From the NCBI GenBank assembly GCA_023399455.1, contig JAEWPN010000228.1, forward strand, positions 1 through 9,395: a DNA stretch of 9,395 nucleotides, given 5' to 3'. The stretch's first letter is position 1, and every line of letters starts with the position of its first letter. Positions 6,256-9,395 of the stretch are shown in pieces. The position numbers and the translations under genes were made by a program. Source of the DNA: Bacillota bacterium. GTDB lineage: Bacteria; Bacillota; Clostridia; Lachnospirales; Lachnospiraceae. Below the pieces are notes generated by a model. It was given only the letters and a program-made list of their open reading frames with translations. It had not been told where the DNA came from and did not search any database.

Positions 6256-7095
6256 ATGGTAAAAATACTCGCAGACGAATTAATTGAAAACAATAAATAT
6301 ATTTGCAGGAACAGCAGTATTTATTTTTCATGTATTCTTAAAAATAAAGCAGATGGTATTATATGGGGAAACCAAAAAGATTCGCCTGATTTCCTGCTTG
6401 TGTGGAGTCCATATCAAGAAGGTTTTCAGTTAATGGGACAACCGCTGCCAAAGGAAGATTGGATGGGATTTCGAATATGGTTTGACCATACGATAATTCC
6501 ATTTCTGAACGAACAGAAGCTGGATTACTTTGAGTATGGTACGGACACTGAAGAATTAGCAGATATGTTCCGGCAGATATTTATAGATATAAATATTTTT
6601 TCGGCAAACCAAAAGTTCTTTTATTGGTCTGGGACGAGTATCGAACTACAGCCGCCTGCAGGATATGAGATCAAAAAGATAGACAGACTTTTTCTGAAAA
6701 AGGAATATCAAAATATGGAATCCATTTTAGACGAGTTGAAAAGAGCATATGGTGACATAGAATCATATTTCGAACATGGGATTGCCTATGCCGCAATATA
6801 TGACAATACGGTGGCAGCAAGAGCAGATATGCTTTTCCACGATAATGGGTATGGTAACATTTCCGTAAATACGGAACAAGATCACCGTCAAAAAGGGCTG
6901 TCGGCATACTTGACGAACAAAACTATCGAGGAAACTTGCAAGCTTGGACTACAGCCTATTTGGGATTGTACGGATGACAACTTGGCTTCGGAGAATACTG
7001 CAAAAAAGTGCGGCTTTCATATGATGCGGGAGGATGTTATCTCTTGGTTTATGATAAATAGGAACAAAAGTGTGCTTCACACACTCTCGCGCTAA
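6256..7095 (+). CDS. GNAT-family acetyltransferase
   Basis: A 279-residue cytoplasmic protein with a C-terminal GNAT domain and a longer N-terminal region of about 125 residues, the layout of the two-domain GNAT_acetyltran type. Seen: the acetyl-CoA pyrophosphate-binding loop HRQKGLSAYLT (210-220), then WDCTDDNLASENTAKKCGF (236-254), the usual Asn...Ala-x-x-x-GF ending of the fold. There is no signal peptide or membrane segment. Start: ATG at 6256 with AAAGGGG 5 bases upstream. It is the only complete plus-strand gene here and sits between two paralogous regulator genes that both point the other way, so no link with the sugar operon is evident. It is visibly richer in A/T codons than the sugar genes, which may mean separate acquisition. 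The acceptor (antibiotic, amine, peptide or protein) cannot be predicted. Confidence 0.85.
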   Translation: MVKILADELIENNKYICRNSSIYFSCILKNKADGIIWGNQKDSPDFLLVWSPYQEGFQLMGQPLPKEDWMGFRIWFDHTIIPFLNEQKLDYFEYGTDTEELADMFRQIFIDINIFSANQKFFYWSGTSIELQPPAGYEIKKIDRLFLKKEYQNMESILDELKRAYGDIESYFEHGIAYAAIYDNTVAARADMLFHDNGYGNISVNTEQDHRQKGLSAYLTNKTIEETCKLGLQPIWDCTDDNLASENTAKKCGFHMMREDVISWFMINRNKSVLHTLSR

Positions 7096-7123
7096 AATAC
7101 TTCGGCAGCACAGCTTTTGTTCC

Positions 7124-7193
7124 GCGCGCGTAGCTGCGCATTGTTTGCCCGAAGGGCTTTAATGTAATAGGAGGAATTTCCTATTACATTAAA
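7124..7193. repeat. Intergenic cluster of hairpins, including a 15-bp perfect stem
   Basis: Three potential hairpins follow one another. GCGC/GCGC lies around AGCT (7126-7139), GCCC-GAA-GGGC at 7147-7157, and a perfect 15-bp arm TTTAATGTAATAGGA (7158-7172) pairs with its complement at 7179-7193. None is followed by a T-run on the plus strand. The arrangement resembles a small non-coding intergenic repeat element. The upper hairpin contains a GGAGGAATT-like loop. Function unknown; termination of the acetyltransferase transcript is possible. Confidence 0.5.
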
Positions 7194-7234
7194 AAGGCTG
7201 CACATCGACCGGTTTTATCCAGCCATGTGCAGCC
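7187..7234 (-). terminator. Rho-independent terminator of the second LacI-type gene
   Basis: GGCTGCACAT (7196-7205) and ATGTGCAGCC (7225-7234) form a perfect 10-bp stem. On the minus strand the stem can continue for six further pairs (with G-U wobbles) after a single-base bulge, closing on an ATAAAA loop. The minus-strand copy is followed at once by TTTTT (7195-7191). It lies 19 bases past the regulator's stop codon, which fits well. Confidence 0.88.
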
Positions 7235-7253
7235 ATCCGTTTTCTTTATATAA

Positions 7254-8267
7254 TTACTTTGTGTTGAGGTTCATATCTTTCACTGTCTCTCGCACTATAA
7301 ATTTGGTACAAACTTGTGTTTTTACCACAATTTCATCTCTTCCTTCTATCAAATCCGCAATTCTTCGAACCGCGATTTTGCCCATTTCCGTATTAGGCAC
7401 CCTCAGGGTTGTAAGCCGCGGAGAAGATATTTCGGAGAACGGCAGGTCATCGAATCCAACGATAGAAACATCGTCAGGAATCCTATATCCTTTTTCCTGC
7501 AACGCTTTCATAGCCCCAAGCGCCATCAAATCATTATCCGCAAAAAAAGCCGTCGGCAAATCCGCCGCCGACTCCAAATAGCCTTTCATATCCTGATAGG
7601 CTCCTTGTAAATTCGGCGTTACTGTAAACGTATGCTTTTCCTGATATTCCAGTTTATTTTTACGAAGAGCAGTCTGATAACCTGCAAACCTCGAACGAAA
7701 CCCCTTGATCCTATATGAGCCACGGATATATCCAATTTGCTTATGTCCTTTTTCTATCAAATATTCGGTGGCCATCCTTGCTGCATCGGAATTATTGATC
7801 AACACCGAATTAAACTCCATATGCTCGTCCCAGTGATCCATAATGAGCAACGGACATACCGCTTTTTTGAATATCTCCAGATCCCCTTCCAGCATCTCCG
7901 TAGCTAAAACCACCGCCGCACTTCCGCTTTCCGTAATCAGATTCAACACTTGTCTCTCATAATCCGAATCTCTCTGATCCACGTTGCATATTACCATTTC
8001 ATAATGGTATCTTCTGCATTCCTGCTCGAATCCGTTTATCAGGGAAGAAAAGAAAGGCGTATCGTCAATAATGGAGCCGTTCTTACGAAAAATCACCAAT
8101 TTGATCTTGGTAATGGAAGTCTCGCTGATATAACCGGTCTCTCTTGCTATGCGAAGTATCTCTTCCGCAGTTTCTTTATTCACACCTTTTTTATGGTTCA
8201 GGGCATTGGATACCGTAGCAGGCGAATATCCGGTCATCGCACTGATATCTCTAATACTTATTTTCAC
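7254..8267 (-). CDS. LacI-family transcriptional regulator, paralog of the operon regulator
   Basis: DNA-binding regulator with helix-turn-helix (DISAMTGYSPATVSNALN, about 7-24 from the preferred start) and a sugar-binding-protein-like effector domain (DDTPFF, ADNDLMALG, VGFDDLPFSEISSPRLTTLR). It matches the regulator at 4818-5837 along its whole length, including an identical SPATVSNALN recognition helix and the same shortened linker lacking the usual hinge helix. Start choice: the longest frame begins with ATG at 8282 but lacks a ribosome binding site. The GTG at 8267 has AAGG about 8 bases upstream and begins at the same alignment position as its paralog (K-I-S-I-R-D-I-S). Either is possible. 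It is monocistronic, with a promoter at 8329-8357 and a strong terminator at 7187-7234. It could act on the same sugar operon, on its own promoter, or on distant genes. Confidence 0.9.
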   Translation of the reverse strand: MKISIRDISAMTGYSPATVSNALNHKKGVNKETAEEILRIARETGYISETSITKIKLVIFRKNGSIIDDTPFFSSLINGFEQECRRYHYEMVICNVDQRDSDYERQVLNLITESGSAAVVLATEMLEGDLEIFKKAVCPLLIMDHWDEHMEFNSVLINNSDAARMATEYLIEKGHKQIGYIRGSYRIKGFRSRFAGYQTALRKNKLEYQEKHTFTVTPNLQGAYQDMKGYLESAADLPTAFFADNDLMALGAMKALQEKGYRIPDDVSIVGFDDLPFSEISSPRLTTLRVPNTEMGKIAVRRIADLIEGRDEIVVKTQVCTKFIVRETVKDMNLNTK

Positions 8268-8328
8268 CTTACACACCTTCATTCATTAATATGATAGGAG
8301 CAATGTACATACCCGCTTCATTTTTTTC

Positions 8329-8357
8329 ATCATATCATAATTTTGGATTTCAGTCTA
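8329..8357 (-). promoter_or_regulatory. Probable promoter of the second LacI-type gene
   Basis: On the minus strand TAGACT (8357-8352) and TATGAT (8334-8329) are 17 bases apart, placing the transcript start near 8322. TATGATA (8290-8296) and its complement TATCATA (8333-8339) flank the start region as a spaced 7-bp inverted repeat, a possible autoregulatory site. Between this promoter and the MerR gene (8358-8420) I see no clear terminator. One copy of ATAAACAT lies at 8407-8414. Confidence 0.5.
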
Positions 8358-8420
8358 TTTGTTATTAGTTAAAGAACACCTTCGCAAATTCAGGCATATA
8401 TTTGGAATAAACATATTTTT

Positions 8421-9245
8421 TTATTGTACGTGTATCTCTATCTGTAAAAGATACTTTGCGGAATCGATGGTAGAGGTCTCATCGAACAAGTACTCCTCAT
8501 ATGCGTCGCCGCATACTTTCAGGCCCGCTTCTTTAATATAATTAAGAATCCTGTCATATAGACCTGCGCTTTGTGAATATTCACCATACTCCCGCCCAAT
8601 TACATACAAGCCTTTGGGCTTTTCTGAATTGCTCGGATAGCTGCCCCCGGATAAAGGGCAATAATAATACCGTGAAGGATGGGAAAAATTTCTTTTCAAT
8701 AAATCCGAATGGGAAATAATCGAACCTGCAGGCAATCCGCGAATGATCTGATTATCGTTGCAGAAATCATAAAATTCCACAAGATAATACCAGCCATCCA
8801 GTACATGACTGGTCTCCGGAAGCTTTGGTCCCAGCAAAAGCGGTACGGCATCGTATTCCTTAACTTCAATAGCGCTAATATCATTCCTCACGCTCATTCC
8901 CTTTTTTGTTAAACTAATTCGGGTATCCAGCATATCGTTAATCTGTTCCAGCGTTTGAATCTTTTCTTGGACCACAGTTTTTTGCACTTGCAGCATATCG
9001 ACTAGATTCTCCGGCGAACGATTACTTATATAATCTTTAACTTGTTTCAAGGGCATGCCTATTTCCCGCAAAACAGTAATCACATTGGCAATATCGATCT
9101 GGGGATAGGTATAGTAACGATAGCTGTTATTTCTATCGATCTCCGCAGGAGAAAGAAGTCCTATTTTATCATAAAACAAAAGGGTCCTTCGCGTAATCCC
9201 AGTCACATGGGCAAATTCACTTATTTTCATACGATACTTTTCCAT
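8421..9245 (-). CDS. MerR-family regulator with GyrI-like effector-binding domain
   Basis: A 274-residue regulator of the BmrR-like type, normal length. Seen: winged helix-turn-helix at about 6-72 (ISEFAHVTGITRRTLLFYD, YRYYTYPQ, LREIGMPLKQVKDYI), a coiled-coil dimerisation helix at about 80-115, and a C-terminal effector-binding domain (about 125-274) of the GyrI-like/AraC-effector fold. That domain has SGGSYPSNSEKPKGLYVIG and an acidic YEEYLFDE segment where BmrR-type proteins bind lipophilic cations. Start: ATG 9245 with AAAAGGGA 6 bases upstream. It is divergent from a promoter with textbook MerR operator geometry (9290-9320), so I infer that it activates the plus-strand gene starting at 9359 when it binds a small molecule, probably a drug or toxic compound. 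The ligand is not predictable. Confidence 0.92.
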   Translation of the reverse strand: MEKYRMKISEFAHVTGITRRTLLFYDKIGLLSPAEIDRNNSYRYYTYPQIDIANVITVLREIGMPLKQVKDYISNRSPENLVDMLQVQKTVVQEKIQTLEQINDMLDTRISLTKKGMSVRNDISAIEVKEYDAVPLLLGPKLPETSHVLDGWYYLVEFYDFCNDNQIIRGLPAGSIISHSDLLKRNFSHPSRYYYCPLSGGSYPSNSEKPKGLYVIGREYGEYSQSAGLYDRILNYIKEAGLKVCGDAYEEYLFDETSTIDSAKYLLQIEIHVQ

Positions 9246-9272
9246 CTTTTATCCCTTTTCATCTTTTGAAAC

Positions 9273-9301
9273 ATTTTATAATTCATAGCTTGACTGTTCA
9301 G
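9273..9301 (-). promoter_or_regulatory. Possible divergent promoter of the MerR gene
   Basis: On the minus strand CTGAAC (9301-9296) and TAAAAT (9278-9273) are 17 bases apart. The -35 box lies inside the MerR dyad, which would allow autoregulation. Both boxes are imperfect. Confidence 0.35.
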
Positions 9302-9320
9302 TATGTGTACAGTTTATAAT
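9290..9320 (+). promoter_or_regulatory. MerR-type promoter with 19-bp spacer and dyad operator
   Basis: TTGACT (9290-9295) and a perfect TATAAT (9315-9320) are separated by 19 bases, longer than the optimal 17. The spacer is filled by a dyad: ACTGTTCA (9293-9300) and TGTACAGT (9306-9313) with one mismatch. MerR-family activators bind such a dyad and distort the overlong spacer so that RNA polymerase can use the promoter. It reads toward the gene at 9359 and lies about 48 bases upstream of the MerR gene. Confidence 0.85.
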
Positions 9321-9358
9321 AGCCAGTTGAACTAATCAATGTTTTTTTGGAGGAGTGT

Positions 9359-9395
9359 ATGTTAAACAAAATTTTAAACATGAAACACATTAATA
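9359..9395 (+). CDS. Start of the presumed MerR target gene (partial)
   Basis: An ATG at 9359 with GGAGGA (9349-9354) 4 bases upstream opens a frame reading M-L-N-K-I-L-N-M-K-H-I-N to the window edge. It is about 39 bases downstream of the MerR-type promoter. MerR/GyrI-like regulators commonly control efflux pumps or resistance enzymes, but these 12 residues do not identify the product. Confidence 0.6.
   Translation, partial: MLNKILNMKHIN

Noticed and set aside
7147..7160. GCCC-GAA-GGGC-TTT as terminator of the acetyltransferase gene
   Set aside because: The stem is only 4 bp and the T-run only 3 bases, so it is described as part of the hairpin cluster instead.

Overview
The window looks like the chromosome of a low-to-moderate GC Gram-positive anaerobe, most likely a Clostridia/Lachnospiraceae gut-type bacterium. 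The grounds are strong AGGAGG-type ribosome binding sites, very AT-rich intergenic DNA, two LacI-type sugar regulators, a split two-subunit transketolase and a MerR/GyrI-like drug-type regulator. The species assignment is inference from style; no species-specific marker is present.

Left half (about 1-5910, minus strand, read right to left): a tightly packed sugar catabolic operon. Its order is a LacI-family regulator, an L-fucose/L-arabinose-isomerase-family protein, transketolase N-terminal subunit, transketolase C-terminal subunit, a glycerol-kinase-like FGGY sugar kinase, and then the first codons of a further gene cut by the window edge. Three of the four junctions overlap (4, 8 and 1 bases). 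A good promoter (TTGAAC-N16-TATAAT) lies just upstream of the regulator gene and is overlapped by a tandem repeat that is a candidate operator. The gene set suggests aldose -> ketose (isomerase) -> ketose phosphate (kinase) -> two-carbon transfer (transketolase) into central metabolism. The actual sugar is not visible. The transketolase lacks the acidic residue that canonical enzymes use to read the acceptor alpha-hydroxyl, so an unusual substrate is plausible. The characterised D-apiose/apulose-4-phosphate transketolase route is one concrete model to test.

Middle (about 5911-7253): an AT-rich regulatory gap of about 400 bases with two adjacent inverted repeats, then a plus-strand GNAT-type acetyltransferase gene. 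It is followed by a structured intergenic stretch with a 15-bp perfect hairpin and a strong minus-strand terminator.

Right half (about 7187-9395): a second, monocistronic LacI-family gene paralogous to the first, with its own promoter and terminator. Next is a minus-strand MerR-family regulator with a GyrI-like effector domain. Divergent from it is a promoter with the hallmark MerR architecture (TTGACT-N19-TATAAT with a dyad filling the spacer), driving a plus-strand gene of which only about 12 codons are in the window.

The most interesting points are the non-canonical transketolase with its partner enzymes, the two LacI paralogs that both lack the usual hinge-helix segment, the repeated ATAAACATT motif upstream of the operon, and the MerR-type promoter with its unseen target gene.
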